In this document: piece by piece, positions 44,463 through 53,281 of the stretch
Position numbering within the stretch: the stretch's first letter is position 1
Layout of the letters: every line of letters begins with the position of its first letter
NCBI RefSeq assembly: GCF_011682065.1
Contig: NZ_VUYU01000025.1
Coordinates: 1-64,000 of the forward strand
Length of the DNA: 64,000 bases
Origin: Massilia rubra
GTDB lineage: Bacteria > Pseudomonadota > Gammaproteobacteria > Burkholderiales > Burkholderiaceae_D
Reading direction: 5' to 3'
Made by a program: the position numbers and the translations under genes
The notes under the pieces: model-generated
Seen by the model: the letters and a program-made list of their open reading frames with translations, nothing else
What the model was told of the DNA's origin: nothing
Database searches by the model: none

Positions 44463-45524
44463 TCAGCCCTGCGCACCCTGGCGGCGCTGGCGCACCGCCT
44501 CGGCCAGGCCTTCGAGCACGGCCACGCTGCTGTCCCAATCGATGCAGCCATCGGTGATCGACTGGCCGTACACCAGTTCCTTGCCCAGCACCAGGTCCTG
44601 ACGCCCGGCCACCAGGTGCGACTCCACCATCACGCCGACGATACGGCCATCGCCCCCGGCCACCTGGGCCGCGATATCGGCGCACACCGGCACCTGGTTT
44701 TCCGGCTTCTTGGAACTGTTGGCGTGCGAGGCGTCGATCATCAGGCGCGCGGCCAGGCCTTGCGCGGCGATCTGCTGGCAAGCCAGTTCCACGCTGGCGG
44801 CGTCGTAGTTCGGCGTCTTGCCGCCGCGCAGGATGATGTGGCAATCCTCGTTGCCGTTGGTCGACACGATTGCCGAATGGCCGCCCTTGGTCACCGACAA
44901 GAAGTGGTGCGGCTGCGAAGCGGCCTTGATCGCTTCCACCGCGATCTTGATATTGCCGTCGGTCCCGTTCTTGAAACCCACCGGACACGACAAGCCGGAC
45001 GCCAGTTCGCGGTGCACCTGCGACTCGGTGGTGCGGGCGCCGATCGCGCCCCAGCTGATCAGGTCGGCGATGTACTGCGGACTGATCACGTCGAGGTATT
45101 CGGTGCCGGCCGGCAAGCCGAGTTCGTTGATGTCGCGCAGCAGCTCGCGCGCCATGCGCAGCCCGTCATTGATGCGGAAACTGTTATCCATGTACGGATC
45201 GTTGATCAAGCCCTTCCAGCCGACCGTGGTGCGCGGCTTTTCGAAGTACACGCGCATGACGATTTCCAGCTCGCCCTTGAAGCGGTCGCGCTCGCCGGCC
45301 AGGCGGCGCGCGTATTCCATCGCGGCCTTGGTATCGTGGATCGAGCATGGCCCGATCACCACCATCAAGCGGTCGTCCTGGCCGTGCAGGATGCGGTGCA
45401 GCGCCACGCGCGAACCGGCCGCGGTCTGCTCGGCGCGCTCGCCGCAGGCAAACTCGCGGATCAGATGGGAAGGCGGCGTCAGTTCCTTCATTTCGCGGAT
45501 GCGTAGATCGTCGGTGCGTGGCAT
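44463..45524 (-). CDS. aroG: 3-deoxy-7-phosphoheptulonate (DAHP) synthase, class I
   Basis: The 353-residue enzyme condenses phosphoenolpyruvate and erythrose 4-phosphate, the first step of the shikimate pathway. Class I (AroFGH) motifs are clear: VVIGPCSIHDTKAAMEYA, MRVYFEKPRTTVGWKGLINDP, WGAIGARTTESQVHRELASGLSCPVGFKNGTDG and the metal-binding DASHANSSK. The start at 45524 has GGAG seven bases upstream; an in-frame ATG at 45551 lacks one. A leader with a Phe/Tyr-rich peptide and an intrinsic terminator precedes it, so expression is probably controlled by aromatic amino acid supply. Which isozyme this is (Phe-, Tyr- or Trp-sensitive) cannot be fixed by eye; the gene symbol is for the family. 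Confidence 0.95.
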   Translation of the reverse strand: MPRTDDLRIREMKELTPPSHLIREFACGERAEQTAAGSRVALHRILHGQDDRLMVVIGPCSIHDTKAAMEYARRLAGERDRFKGELEIVMRVYFEKPRTTVGWKGLINDPYMDNSFRINDGLRMARELLRDINELGLPAGTEYLDVISPQYIADLISWGAIGARTTESQVHRELASGLSCPVGFKNGTDGNIKIAVEAIKAASQPHHFLSVTKGGHSAIVSTNGNEDCHIILRGGKTPNYDAASVELACQQIAAQGLAARLMIDASHANSSKKPENQVPVCADIAAQVAGGDGRIVGVMVESHLVAGRQDLVLGKELVYGQSITDGCIDWDSSVAVLEGLAEAVRQRRQGAQG

Positions 45525-45562
45525 GGTGTTCTCCGTGGCTGGGTCATTCAAATGGTCGGGCT

Positions 45563-45590
45563 AAAAAAAAACCGCCATGGCTGGCGGTTT
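45563..45590 (-). terminator. Attenuator terminator in the aroG leader
   Basis: On the minus strand AACCGCCA / TGGCGGTT forms a perfect 8-bp stem around GCCA and is followed by nine T residues. It lies 45 bases past the leader-peptide stop and 38 bases before the aroG ATG. The 5' arm ACCGCC is complementary to GGCGGT within the last codons of the leader peptide. Confidence 0.88.
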
Positions 45591-45634
45591 ATCTGGATAT
45601 TGCAAGATCTCGTTGTTGCTACGTGAACCTGCCG

Positions 45635-45703
45635 CTACTCCACCGCCTTTGGGTTGGAATTGCTAAAGTAAAAGTAGCAGGTAAAGAAAACGACGTTGTG
45701 CAT
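45635..45703 (-). CDS. Phe/Tyr leader peptide of the aroG attenuator
   Basis: A 22-codon frame begins at the ATG 45703 (CGGAT site eight bases upstream) and ends with TAG at 45635. The middle of the peptide reads VVFFTCYFYF: four Phe and two Tyr codons within eight positions. The last codons (Lys-Ala-Val) contain GGCGGT, 15 bases after the final Phe codon. This spacing matches classical ribosome-mediated attenuators such as pheL: a ribosome stalled at the Phe/Tyr codons leaves GGCGGT free to pair with the terminator arm, while one at the stop codon covers it. It is far too short for a functional protein and its aromatic codon run is unlikely by chance. Confidence 0.87.
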   Translation of the reverse strand: MHNVVFFTCYFYFSNSNPKAVE

Positions 45704-45728
45704 GGCAAGATCCGAAAGTGGTGCAAGG

Positions 45729-45758
45729 ACTATAACAACAATTCCTGCAATTTGGCAA
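45729..45758 (-). promoter_or_regulatory. Sigma-70 promoter for the aroG leader
   Basis: On the minus strand TTGCCA (45753-45758) and TATAGT (45729-45734) are separated by 18 bases (or TTATAG with 17). A start near 45722 gives a leader RNA of about 200 nucleotides ending at aroG, with the leader peptide ATG about 20 bases in. Confidence 0.7.
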
Positions 45759-45841
45759 GCTGTTTTATCGGCGTCCGTCAAGACCGCACGGCACAAGCGG
45801 TTGCGCCTTTCCCACAACAGCGGCGCCGATGCTTGTCACAT

Positions 45842-45855
45842 TTGATCCAGATCAG
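45842..45855 (+). promoter_or_regulatory. Candidate Fnr/Anr-type site (distal) upstream of receptor A2
   Basis: TTGATCCAGATCAG matches TTGAT-N4-ATCAA at 9 of 10 half-site bases. It lies 66 bases upstream of the second similar site and between the divergent aroG leader and receptor A2, so it could affect either. Confidence 0.5.
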
Positions 45856-45907
45856 TTGCGCAAACGCGCCCGGTGCAAAACTCAGTCACCGAGCCCCCTG
45901 CCGGACT

Positions 45908-45921
45908 TTGCGCCAGATCAA
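45908..45921 (+). promoter_or_regulatory. Candidate Fnr/Anr-type site (proximal) upstream of receptor A2
   Basis: TTGCGCCAGATCAA matches TTGAT-N4-ATCAA at 8 of 10 half-site bases. A TAGATT hexamer at 45946-45951 could be the -10; a start near 45957 would place this site at about -42, the class II activation position. It shares TTGCGCCA-ATCAA with the ispH site. Confidence 0.45.
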
Positions 45922-46010
45922 ATGCGATCGACTTTTCCAGTCAGATAGATTGACTTGGATCATGGCTTTTCAAAGCGGACGGGGCAGTCATACGCTTTGT
46001 GGAGCCTGTC

Positions 46011-48860
46011 ATGAAACACACCATCTTGTCCCGTTCGCTGCGGGGCCTGTTCGCCGGCGGTGGCGCCGCCGGCTTGGCCCTGCTCGCGTGCCCCGCGCGC
46101 GCGCAAGCACCGGCGCCGCCGGCCCCCATCCCGCGCGTCGAAATCACCGGCACCCTGATCCCGCGCGCGACGCGCGAAACGGCGGCCGCCGTCATCACCC
46201 TCAACCGCAACGATATCGAGCGTTCCGGCAAGACCACCGTGGCCGAGCTGCTGCAAACACTGGCGGTCGACAACCAGGGCTCGGTGCCGTCGAGCTTCGG
46301 CGGCGGCTTCGCCAGCGGCGCCTCCGGCATCTCGCTGCGCGGCCTGGGCGCGGCCTCCACCCTGGTGTTGCTCAACGGGCGCCGGGTGGCCCCCTACGGC
46401 CTGGCCGACGATGGCCAGAAAGTCTTTTCCGACCTGAACATCATCCCCACCGACGCCGTCGAGCGGGTCGAAGTGCTCAAGGACGGCGCCTCGGCCATCT
46501 ACGGCTCGGACGCGATCGCCGGCGTGGTCAACGTGATCCTGCGGCGCGACTTTCGCGGCACCACCGTGCGCGCCAGCTTCGGCCAGTCGCGCGAGCACGA
46601 CGGCAACGACGGCGTCGCCTCGCTCACCTGGGGCAAGGGCGACCTGCAGGCCGACCGCTACAACCTGCTGGCCAGCCTCGAGTACGGACGGCGCGCCGAG
46701 ATCTGGAACCGCGACCGCGCCGAGCGCGCGTACATCGGGCGCGGCGACCTGCGCCCCTGGGGCTTCAGCGCCCAGGAGTCGCTCGGCGGCACCGGCGCCA
46801 TCACCGCCAACAACGCCGGGGGCAGCGCCATCAACGGCAATGTGCGCAACCCCGATACGCTCGACTACGTCAACCGCGGCAACCTGGCCGGGGCGGGTTT
46901 CACCCGCACCTTTCCGGGCGCGGCCTGCGCCAACTTCACGCGCCACCCGCAGGGCGACCCGGGCGGCGGCTGCCTGGTCGACGCGGCGCAGTTGTACAAC
47001 CAGATCCAGCCGCGCCAGGAGCGGGTCAATTTCTTCGGGCGCGCCACCTTCCAGGCCACGCCCGAGGTGCAAACCTACGCCGAACTGAACCTGTATCGCA
47101 GCAAATCGACCTCGTCCTCGACGCCGTCGGCGCTCAGCGGCGCGGTCGGCTATCCGGGCGGCCCGGTCAACAGCGCCAACGTCATGCTGGGCGCGACCCA
47201 TCCCGACAATCCCTACTTCGGCACGCCGGCGCGGCTGCGTTACACAGCCGCCGATGTGGGCCCGCGCGTGAGCGAGATCGATTCCGACTTCGTGCGCTTG
47301 CTGGCCGGCGTCAAGGGCAGCGTGGGGCCGTGGGAGCTCGACACCGCCCTGCTGTTCTCGCAAAACCAGGTCAGCCAGGAACGCAGCCGCTACCTGCAGC
47401 GCGACGTCATGTACGCGCTGCTCAATCCGAGTCCGGCCAATGTGGCGGCGGCCAGCGCCAACCCCGCCTATGCCGCGCTGCCGCCCGGCAGCGTGTGGCG
47501 CATCGCCGAAAACGCCGGCGTCAATTCGCCGGCCCTGTACGCGGCGCTGGCGCCCTCACTGACCAACGACGCCAAGAGCCGCATCGCCCAGCTCGACCTG
47601 CTCGCCTCGCGCGAACTGGCCCAACTGCCGGGCGGGCCGCTCGGCATCGCGCTCGGCGGCGAATTCCGGCGCGAAACGGCCGAACTGGAACCGACTCCCG
47701 GCACCGAACGCGGCAACATCATCGGCCTCGGCTACTCGGCCTACAAGGGCGGCCGCAACGTGGCCGCACTCTACGGCGAAGTGCTCGCGCCAGTGCACCC
47801 GACCGTCGAACTGTCGGCCGCGCTGCGGGCCGACCACTACACCGACGCCGGCGACGCCTACAATCCCAAGTTCGGCGTCAAATGGACCCCGGTACGCACC
47901 TTCGCCTTGCGCGGCACGTATGCGCGCGGCTTCCGGGCCCCGAGCACCGCCGAAAACGGCGTCGGCGGCCTGGCCGCGTTTTCCACCGCGGTCGACCCGC
48001 TGCGCTGCAGCCTGGGGGTTGAGATCGCCTGCAACCCGGCCGCGATCGCCATCATCACCTCGCCCAACCCGGCGCTGTCGCCCGAAAAATCGCGCAGCGT
48101 CAACGTCGGCATGGTGTGGGACCCGTACAAGCGCACCAATATCGCGCTCGACCTGTGGGAAATCAAGCGCAAGAACGAGATCAACCAGGAGCAGAGCGAC
48201 GCCGCCATCCAGGCCGGGCGCATCGCGCGCGATCCCAGCGGCGCCACCCGTCCCGGCGACCCCGGTCCGATCACGGCGGTGCTGGCCAGCTACGTCAATT
48301 CGGCGCGCACCGAGGTGCGCGGGGCCGACCTGGAATTGAACCAGCGCTTCGACTTCGGACCCGGCACCGGCGAAGTGACCATGAATACCAAGTGGACCCA
48401 CCTGTTCAAGTGGCTGCGCACCGAGCAGGACGGCAGCGCGCGCGACTTCGCCGGCACCCACGGCAACTGCGATGTCACCAACTGCGTCGGCACGCCCGAG
48501 GACCGGGTCAACTTCGGCCTGTCGTGGGAGCGCGCGGCCTGGCGCGTGGCGGCCAACGTGAATTACCGGGGCGACCTCAAGAACACGCTGTTCAAGAACG
48601 ACCCGGCCGGTTGCGCCAGCCATCTCGCCAATGGCGATGCGGCCCCGGCCGGCTGCGAACTGCCATCCTTCACCACGGTCGACCTGACGTTCCGCTGGAA
48701 GCCGAGCACGCGGGTGGAAGTGTTCGGGTCGGCGCAAAACATTTTCGACAAGATCGCCCCGCTCGACCCGCTGACCTACGGCGCGACCGCCTATAACCCG
48801 CTCGACTACGCCGGCGCCGTCGGGCGTTTCTTCACGGCCGGCGTGCGTTACACCTTCTAG
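46011..48860 (+). CDS. TonB-dependent receptor (A2, paralogue of A1)
   Basis: The 949-residue receptor starts at the ATG 46011, seven bases after GGAG; an in-frame GTG lies four codons upstream. The signal peptide ends near ARAQA, followed by VEITGTLIPR. The plug (AVITLNRNDIERSGKTTVAELLQTLAVD, ISLRGLGAASTLVLLNGRR, IAGVVNVILRRD) and the barrel end (FDKIAPLDPLTYGATAYNPLD...RYTF) parallel A1 closely, including external Cys pairs (GNCDVTNC; CASH...GCEL). Two Fnr-like sites lie upstream. The next receptor gene starts 94 bases downstream on the same strand. Confidence 0.93.
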   Translation: MKHTILSRSLRGLFAGGGAAGLALLACPARAQAPAPPAPIPRVEITGTLIPRATRETAAAVITLNRNDIERSGKTTVAELLQTLAVDNQGSVPSSFGGGFASGASGISLRGLGAASTLVLLNGRRVAPYGLADDGQKVFSDLNIIPTDAVERVEVLKDGASAIYGSDAIAGVVNVILRRDFRGTTVRASFGQSREHDGNDGVASLTWGKGDLQADRYNLLASLEYGRRAEIWNRDRAERAYIGRGDLRPWGFSAQESLGGTGAITANNAGGSAINGNVRNPDTLDYVNRGNLAGAGFTRTFPGAACANFTRHPQGDPGGGCLVDAAQLYNQIQPRQERVNFFGRATFQATPEVQTYAELNLYRSKSTSSSTPSALSGAVGYPGGPVNSANVMLGATHPDNPYFGTPARLRYTAADVGPRVSEIDSDFVRLLAGVKGSVGPWELDTALLFSQNQVSQERSRYLQRDVMYALLNPSPANVAAASANPAYAALPPGSVWRIAENAGVNSPALYAALAPSLTNDAKSRIAQLDLLASRELAQLPGGPLGIALGGEFRRETAELEPTPGTERGNIIGLGYSAYKGGRNVAALYGEVLAPVHPTVELSAALRADHYTDAGDAYNPKFGVKWTPVRTFALRGTYARGFRAPSTAENGVGGLAAFSTAVDPLRCSLGVEIACNPAAIAIITSPNPALSPEKSRSVNVGMVWDPYKRTNIALDLWEIKRKNEINQEQSDAAIQAGRIARDPSGATRPGDPGPITAVLASYVNSARTEVRGADLELNQRFDFGPGTGEVTMNTKWTHLFKWLRTEQDGSARDFAGTHGNCDVTNCVGTPEDRVNFGLSWERAAWRVAANVNYRGDLKNTLFKNDPAGCASHLANGDAAPAGCELPSFTTVDLTFRWKPSTRVEVFGSAQNIFDKIAPLDPLTYGATAYNPLDYAGAVGRFFTAGVRYTF

Positions 48861-48954
48861 CGACATCCGGGGGCATCGGAAAACCGTGGCGCAGTCAGTT
48901 CTTCGAGGTCCCCATCCCTTCACCAACCGTTTAACCACCCCACCGGAGCAGTCC

Positions 48955-51621
48955 ATGATTGAAAAAGCCTTATCCGCCGCCATTCGCCGCCTGTGCGCCG
49001 GCGGCGCCCTCCTCGGCGCCGGCGTGCTGGCCTTGCCGGCCCAGGCCCAGTCCCCCGCCGAGGGCGCGCAGCCGATGCAAAAAGTCGAAATCGTCGGCAC
49101 CTCGATCCGCCAGCGCCTGGCCAGCCAGACCGCGCTGCCGATCAGCACCATCCGCGCCGAAGACTTCGCCAAGCAGGGCCTCTCGACCGTGCAGGAAGTG
49201 CTGGCCACCATTCCCATGAACCAGACCTCGGTCGGTTCGAGCCAGTCGGTCGGTTCCGGCACGGGCGGACGCGCCGAGGCCAACCTGCGCGGCCTCGGCA
49301 GCGACAAGACCCTGGTGCTGCTCAACGGCCGGCGCCTGGCCAACCACCCCTTCTTCGCCGACACGGTCGACCTGAACATCATTCCCGTGGCCGCGCTCGA
49401 ACGGGTCGAGGTGCTGCGCGACGGCGCCTCGGCCATCTACGGCAGCGACGCCATCGGCGGCGTGATCAACTTCGTCACCAAGCGCTCCTACCGGGGCATG
49501 GAAGTGAGCGTGGAAGCACACGAACCGGCCGGCTCGGGCGGCGGCGACGAGCAGCGCATCAACTTCACCGGCGGCTGGGGCGACCTGGGCACCGACGGCT
49601 ACAACCTGCTCGGCATTGTCGACTTTCACCGCCAGTCCACCCTCATGGCCACCGACCGCGACTTCGCGCGCACCGGCGTGCGCCCCGAGCGTGGCCTGTA
49701 CCAGACCAGCGGCACCACCTTTCCCGCCAACTTCTTTTCCGACGAAGGCATTGCCGGCAATCCCAGCTACGCCAGCGGTTGCCGGCCGCCCTACTCCATT
49801 CCCAACCAGAGCGGCGCGCCGAACTGCCGCTTCGACTCGACCCAGTTCGTCGACCTGATTCCGCTGACCAAGCAGGAAACCTTCCTCGGCCGCTTCAGCA
49901 AAAAAATCGGCGCCGAGCACACGGCCACCCTCGAATACCTGCACAGCCGCAGCACCAACGAAGCGCACGTGGCGCCGCCGCCGCTGGCCGGCATCGGCCT
50001 GACCATGAGCAATACCAGCCCCTTCTACCCCGGCGCCGGCATCACCCCCGCCGTGGCCGGCCTGACCGGCGAACCGCTCGACGTCAGCTGGCGCCCGCTG
50101 GTAACGGGCAAGCGCGAAGGGCTCGACGTCAGCCTGACCGACCGCCTGCTGGCCGGCATGGAGGGCACGGCCGGCGGCTGGGACTACAACCTTGGCTTGT
50201 CGTATGCGGTGGGGCGGGCGCGCAGCGCGTTCACCAACGGCTACGTGGTCGATGCGCGCATCATCGAAGGGGTCGGCAATGGCTTGCTCAATCCCTTCGG
50301 CGAACAAACGCCCGCCGGCAACGACTACCTGCGCCAGTCGCTGCTACAAGGCGAATACCTGCGCGCCAAGATCAAGAGCGGCGCCATCGACTTCAAGGCC
50401 AGCCGCGAACTGATGACCTTGCCCGCCGGCGCGCTCGGCTTCGCGCTCGGCGGCGAATTCCGGCGCGACGAAGCCGATTACCGCGTCAACCGCGAACTGG
50501 CCAGCCAGGCCTCCAGTTCCGGCTACGCCGACGCCCAGGACCAGAGCGGCAGCCGCAATATCGGCGCTGTCTTCACCGAGCTCAACATCCCGGTCATCAA
50601 GGACCTGGAAGTGAACCTGGCCGCGCGCTACGACGACTATACCGATTTCGGTCACAGCTTCAATCCCAAGGTGGCGCTGCGCTGGCAACCGAGCAAGCAG
50701 GTGCTGCTGCGCGGCTCGTTCAACAAGGGCTTCCGCGCGCCCACCCTGTACGACCTGCACGGACCGCAGACGACCACCAATACCGGCAATCCCTGGAACG
50801 ATCCGGTGCTGTGCCCGGGCGGTAAGGCGGTGCCGGGGGCCAACCCGAATATTTCCTGCGACCAGCAGCAGAACATCCGCGGCGGCGGCAATCCCGAGGT
50901 CAAGCCTGAACGCTCGCGCACCTACAGCGCCGGGGTCGTGCTCGAACCGACCACCAACCTGACGCTCACGGCCGACTACTGGGATATCCGGCTCAAGGAC
51001 CAGATCAGCGCATTGGCGGAAGAATCGATCTTCGGCGAATACCAGAAATACCAGAACCTGTATTTCTACAATGCCGCCCGCACCCGGCTCGATTACGTGC
51101 TGGCGATCACCCAGAACCTGGGCGAGGTCAAGACGCGCGGCGTCGACCTGGGCATGTTGTGGCGCTTGCAGCGCGACCAGCTGGGTAACTTTACGCTCGG
51201 CGTGGAAGGCACCTATGTCGACCGCTACGACTACCAGAACGAGCGCAACGGGCCGTTCACGGTCAACGCGGGCCGCTTTGCGGACGCCAGCCCGGTGTTT
51301 CGGTGGCGCCACACCGCCACCCTGGGATGGACCCGGGGACCGGTGAACATGACCTTGTCCAACCGCTACCTGTCCGGCTATGACGACCAGCCCGACGCCG
51401 AGGGCGTGGTGCCCGGGCGCGTGGGACATTACTCGACCTGGGCGCTGGCGGGCACGTACACGGCCAACCAGAAGGTCAGCGTGACGGCCGGAGTGAAGAA
51501 CCTGCTGGACGACGACCCGCCTTTCACGGTTCAGAGCACAACGTTCCAGCAGGGCTACGATCCGCGCTACACGGACCCGCTCGGGCGTACGTTTTACGTG
51601 AGGGCGACCTACAAGTTCTGA
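48955..51621 (+). CDS. TonB-dependent receptor (B2, paralogue of B1)
   Basis: The 888-residue receptor begins at ATG 48955 with CCGGAG eight bases before. The signal peptide ends PAQAQ, then VEIVGTSIRQR. The plug reads ISTIRAEDFAKQGLSTVQEVLATIPMNQ, ANLRGLGSDKTLVLLNGRRLANH and GGVINFVTKRSYRG, and the barrel ends YVRATYKF; the whole aligns with B1 block by block. No terminator is seen between A2 and B2, so they may be one transcript, unlike A1 and B1. Confidence 0.92.
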   Translation: MIEKALSAAIRRLCAGGALLGAGVLALPAQAQSPAEGAQPMQKVEIVGTSIRQRLASQTALPISTIRAEDFAKQGLSTVQEVLATIPMNQTSVGSSQSVGSGTGGRAEANLRGLGSDKTLVLLNGRRLANHPFFADTVDLNIIPVAALERVEVLRDGASAIYGSDAIGGVINFVTKRSYRGMEVSVEAHEPAGSGGGDEQRINFTGGWGDLGTDGYNLLGIVDFHRQSTLMATDRDFARTGVRPERGLYQTSGTTFPANFFSDEGIAGNPSYASGCRPPYSIPNQSGAPNCRFDSTQFVDLIPLTKQETFLGRFSKKIGAEHTATLEYLHSRSTNEAHVAPPPLAGIGLTMSNTSPFYPGAGITPAVAGLTGEPLDVSWRPLVTGKREGLDVSLTDRLLAGMEGTAGGWDYNLGLSYAVGRARSAFTNGYVVDARIIEGVGNGLLNPFGEQTPAGNDYLRQSLLQGEYLRAKIKSGAIDFKASRELMTLPAGALGFALGGEFRRDEADYRVNRELASQASSSGYADAQDQSGSRNIGAVFTELNIPVIKDLEVNLAARYDDYTDFGHSFNPKVALRWQPSKQVLLRGSFNKGFRAPTLYDLHGPQTTTNTGNPWNDPVLCPGGKAVPGANPNISCDQQQNIRGGGNPEVKPERSRTYSAGVVLEPTTNLTLTADYWDIRLKDQISALAEESIFGEYQKYQNLYFYNAARTRLDYVLAITQNLGEVKTRGVDLGMLWRLQRDQLGNFTLGVEGTYVDRYDYQNERNGPFTVNAGRFADASPVFRWRHTATLGWTRGPVNMTLSNRYLSGYDDQPDAEGVVPGRVGHYSTWALAGTYTANQKVSVTAGVKNLLDDDPPFTVQSTTFQQGYDPRYTDPLGRTFYVRATYKF

Positions 51622-51656
51622 GTAGGGCCGGCAGACACGCCGGCCACCAACGCAAA

Positions 51657-51679
51657 GGGGCGCACCACCAGTGCGCCCC
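51657..51679. terminator. Hairpin between receptor B2 and tldD
   Basis: ggggcgcac / gtgcgcccc form a 9-bp stem with a 5-base loop in the 117 bases between the convergent genes. T runs are short on both sides, so it is only a weak candidate for a bidirectional terminator. Confidence 0.45.
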
Positions 51680-51738
51680 CTTGGGAACTTTCTTGAGCAA
51701 GGTCATCGCCGGCACGGCCGGCGATGACGGCGTGCGAT

Positions 51739-53199
51739 TTACGCGGTGCCGCCCACGATCACGTCTTCGATGCGCAGGGTCGGCTGGCCCACGCCCACCG
51801 GCACGCTCTGGCCTTCCTTGCCGCACACGCCCACGCCCGAATCGAGGCGCATGTCGTTGCCGATCATCGATACGCGGTTGAGCACGTCCGGACCGTTGCC
51901 GATCAGGGTCGCGCCCTTGACCGGATAGGTGACCTTGCCGTTTTCGATCATGTAGGCTTCGCTGGCCGAGAACACGAACTTGCCGTTCGTGATATCGACC
52001 TGGCCGCCGCCGAAATTGACCGCGTACAAGCCGTTCTTGACCGAGGCCAGGATTTCTTCCGGGTCCTTGTCGCCGCCGAGCATGTAGGTGTTGGTCATGC
52101 GCGGCATCGGCAGGTGCGCGAACGATTCGCGGCGCGCGTTGCCGGTCACCGGCATCTTCATCAGGCGCGCGTTCATGGTGTCCTGGATGTAGCCTTTCAG
52201 GATGCCATCTTCGATCAGGGTGGTACACTGGGTCGGATTGCCTTCGTCATCGATATTGAGCGAACCGCGGCGGTCGGCCAGGGTGCCGTCATCGACCACG
52301 GTGACGCCCTTGGCGGCCACGCGCTCGCCGATGCGTCCCGAAAACGCCGACGAACCCTTGCGGTTGAAGTCGCCCTCCAGGCCATGGCCGATCGCTTCGT
52401 GCAGCAGCACGCCGGGCCAGCCCGGCCCGAGCACGATGGTCATCGGCCCGGCCGGGGCCGGACGCGCGTCGAGGTTGACCACGGCCGCCTTGACCGCTTC
52501 GTCGGCGTAGCGCTCGAGCACCACATCGTCGAAGTAACCGTAGTTAAAGCGTCCGCCGCCGCCCGACGAGCCCATTTCGCGCCGTCCGTTCTGCTCGACG
52601 ATGACGGTCACCGAGACCCGCACCAGCGGACGGATATCGGCCGCCAGCACGCCATCGCTGCGCACCACCAGCACCACGTCGTATTCACCGGCCAGGCCGG
52701 CCATGACCTGCACCACGCGCGGATCTTTGGCGCGTGCCATTTTTTCCACGCGTTCGAGCAATTTGACCTTGGCGGTCGCGTCGAGCGAGGCCAGCGGATC
52801 GTTGGGCAGGTACAGCGAGCGTCCGCCCACCGGGGTCATCGAGGACGCCACCTTGATCTTGCCGGCGCCGGCGCGCGCAATGGTGCGCGTGGCCGCGGCC
52901 GCGTCGAGCAGGGCGCGTTCCGAGATTTCGTCGGAGTACGAAAAGGCGGTCTTGTCGCCGGACACGGCGCGCACGCCGACGCCCTGGTCGATCGAGAAAC
53001 TGCCGGTCTTGACGATGCCTTCTTCCAGGCTCCAGCCTTCACTCTTGGTGAACTGGAAATACAGGTCGGCGTAATCGACCTTGTGGGTGAACATCGTGCC
53101 CAGGGTGCTGAGCAGCTTGCCTTCGTCGAGGCCAAAGGGCGTCAGCAGCACATCGCGCGCGACAGCCAGGGAGGAGAGATTCGGTTCGAACGGTGTCAT
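51739..53199 (-). CDS. tldD: Metalloprotease TldD
   Basis: The 486-residue product is the TldD subunit of the TldD/TldE heterodimeric zinc protease that degrades unfolded peptides and matures some RiPPs. The active-site [11 protein letters not shown] (HExxxH) is present near residue 260, followed by [25 protein letters not shown]-type sequence (here [18 protein letters not shown]) and the C-terminal [18 protein letters not shown]. Length is standard. tldE is not in the window. It follows the nitrilase gene by 82 bases, in the yhdP-nit-tldD order typical of betaproteobacteria. Confidence 0.97.
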   Translation of the reverse strand: MTPFEPNLSSLAVARDVLLTPFGLDEGKLLSTLGTMFTHKVDYADLYFQFTKSEGWSLEEGIVKTGSFSIDQGVGVRAVSGDKTAFSYSDEISERALLDAAAATRTIARAGAGKIKVASSMTPVGGRSLYLPNDPLASLDATAKVKLLERVEKMARAKDPRVVQVMAGLAGEYDVVLVVRSDGVLAADIRPLVRVSVTVIVEQNGRREMGSSGGGGRFNYGYFDDVVLERYADEAVKAAVVNLDARPAPAGPMTIVLGPGWPGVLLHEAIGHGLEGDFNRKGSSAFSGRIGERVAAKGVTVVDDGTLADRRGSLNIDDEGNPTQCTTLIEDGILKGYIQDTMNARLMKMPVTGNARRESFAHLPMPRMTNTYMLGGDKDPEEILASVKNGLYAVNFGGGQVDITNGKFVFSASEAYMIENGKVTYPVKGATLIGNGPDVLNRVSMIGNDMRLDSGVGVCGKEGQSVPVGVGQPTLRIEDVIVGGTA

Positions 53200-53281
53200 T
53201 TTGCGGGTCTTTCAATGTGGATCAGCCATTGTGCCATAGTCGGCCTGTTGTAGTAGCTCACAGGGTAGCTCACAGCGTGGT

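Noticed and set aside
45347-48022. Plus-strand frame overlapping aroG and receptor A2
   Set aside because: Arg/Gly/Ala-rich shadow in the wrong frame of receptor A2, and antisense to aroG.
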